A stretch of 5,496 bases of DNA from an uncultured Collinsella sp. (GTDB lineage Bacteria > Actinomycetota > Coriobacteriia > Coriobacteriales > Coriobacteriaceae): the NCBI GenBank assembly GCA_902494945.1, contig CABUVF010000144.1:1-5496 (forward strand). The letters run 5' to 3'. A program made the translations under genes and the position numbers. The notes beneath the pieces were generated by a model. The model saw only the letters and a program-made list of their open reading frames with translations. It was not told the DNA's origin and made no database searches. Positions 5,264-5,496 of this stretch are shown one piece after another; positions within the stretch are counted from its first letter, which is position 1; every line of letters begins with the position of its first letter.

Positions 5264-5496
5264 ATGCCGGGAGAGGGTTTTAAGGCGCTTGCCGATCCAA
5301 CGCGACGGCGCATTTTGGAGTTGCTGCGCGAGGGCAATTGCACGGCCGGGGAGCTTGCCGAGCATTTTGACATCAGCAAGCCGTCTCTCAGCCATCACTT
5401 GGCGACGCTCAAAAACGCCGGGTTGGTGACCGACGAGCGCCATGGCCAAAACATCGTATACAGCTTAAACACCACCGTCATGCAGGACTTGATCGG
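5264..5496 (+). CDS. sdpR: SdpR-type ArsR-family autorepressor, 3' end cut by the window
   Basis: Seventy-seven residues are visible of a protein that is usually about 90-100 long. It is a winged helix-turn-helix DNA-binding protein of the ArsR superfamily. The block FKALADPTRRRILELL (6-21) is the opening helix pair, CTAGELAEHFDISKPSLSHHLATLK (26-50) is the helix-turn-helix with recognition helix near 38-50, and GQNIVYSLNTTVMQDLI (61-77) is the wing and the start of the last helix. The ISKPSLSHHL and GQNIVYSLNTTV wording is that of SdpR-like autorepressors rather than metal sensors, and no metal-binding cysteine pair of the ELCVCDL type is present. In Bacillus subtilis SdpR represses the sdpRI operon and is sequestered by the membrane immunity protein SdpI when toxin is present. 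An sdpI-like membrane gene would therefore be expected just beyond the window, which I cannot see. The promoter carries a dyad consistent with self-repression. Confidence 0.85.
   Translation, partial: MPGEGFKALADPTRRRILELLREGNCTAGELAEHFDISKPSLSHHLATLKNAGLVTDERHGQNIVYSLNTTVMQDLI

Overview
The window looks like chromosomal DNA from a moderately GC-rich Gram-positive bacterium. Protein character (a YrvM-type TcdA, an SdpR-type ArsR repressor) and base composition are compatible with an actinobacterial gut lineage such as Collinsella or another Coriobacteriia. That assignment is inference from memory, not from a search. Both ends cut through genes, and the left end begins exactly on an inverted repeat, so this may be a whole short contig. 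I see no insertion sequence, CRISPR array, tRNA, rRNA or phage gene.

Left half, plus strand (about 109-3293): a tight gene cluster that reads as one operon. It runs from the C-terminal half of an amidohydrolase-2 type TIM-barrel protein (N-terminus missing), through a YjbQ/UPF0047 protein (498-926) and a BtpA/SgcQ-family TIM-barrel protein (960-1769), to an FGGY carbohydrate kinase (1776-3293). Starts and stops overlap or lie within about 35 bp of each other. The set suggests a small catabolic or salvage pathway in which the kinase phosphorylates a sugar, polyol or related carbohydrate and the other proteins process upstream or downstream intermediates. The substrate cannot be read from sequence.

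Middle and right, minus strand (3373-4964): a housekeeping pair, tcdA (tRNA t6A37 dehydratase) followed 14 bp later by a TatD-family metal-dependent hydrolase. It converges on the kinase operon across a 79-bp gap that holds one imperfect terminator-like hairpin.

Right end (4971-5496): a 293-bp intergenic region that is unusually rich in signals. It contains a tcdA promoter with a perfect TATAAT, a long imperfect dyad (5021-5068), and a plus-strand promoter-like pair (5051-5079). These are followed by three consecutive hairpins, the last being a good intrinsic terminator with no protein gene in front of it (5144-5181). Then comes the promoter of a 3'-truncated sdpR-like autorepressor gene, with a dyad operator on its -35. 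The simplest reading is a short structured non-coding RNA of about 95 nt between tcdA and sdpR. This is the best candidate for something undescribed here.
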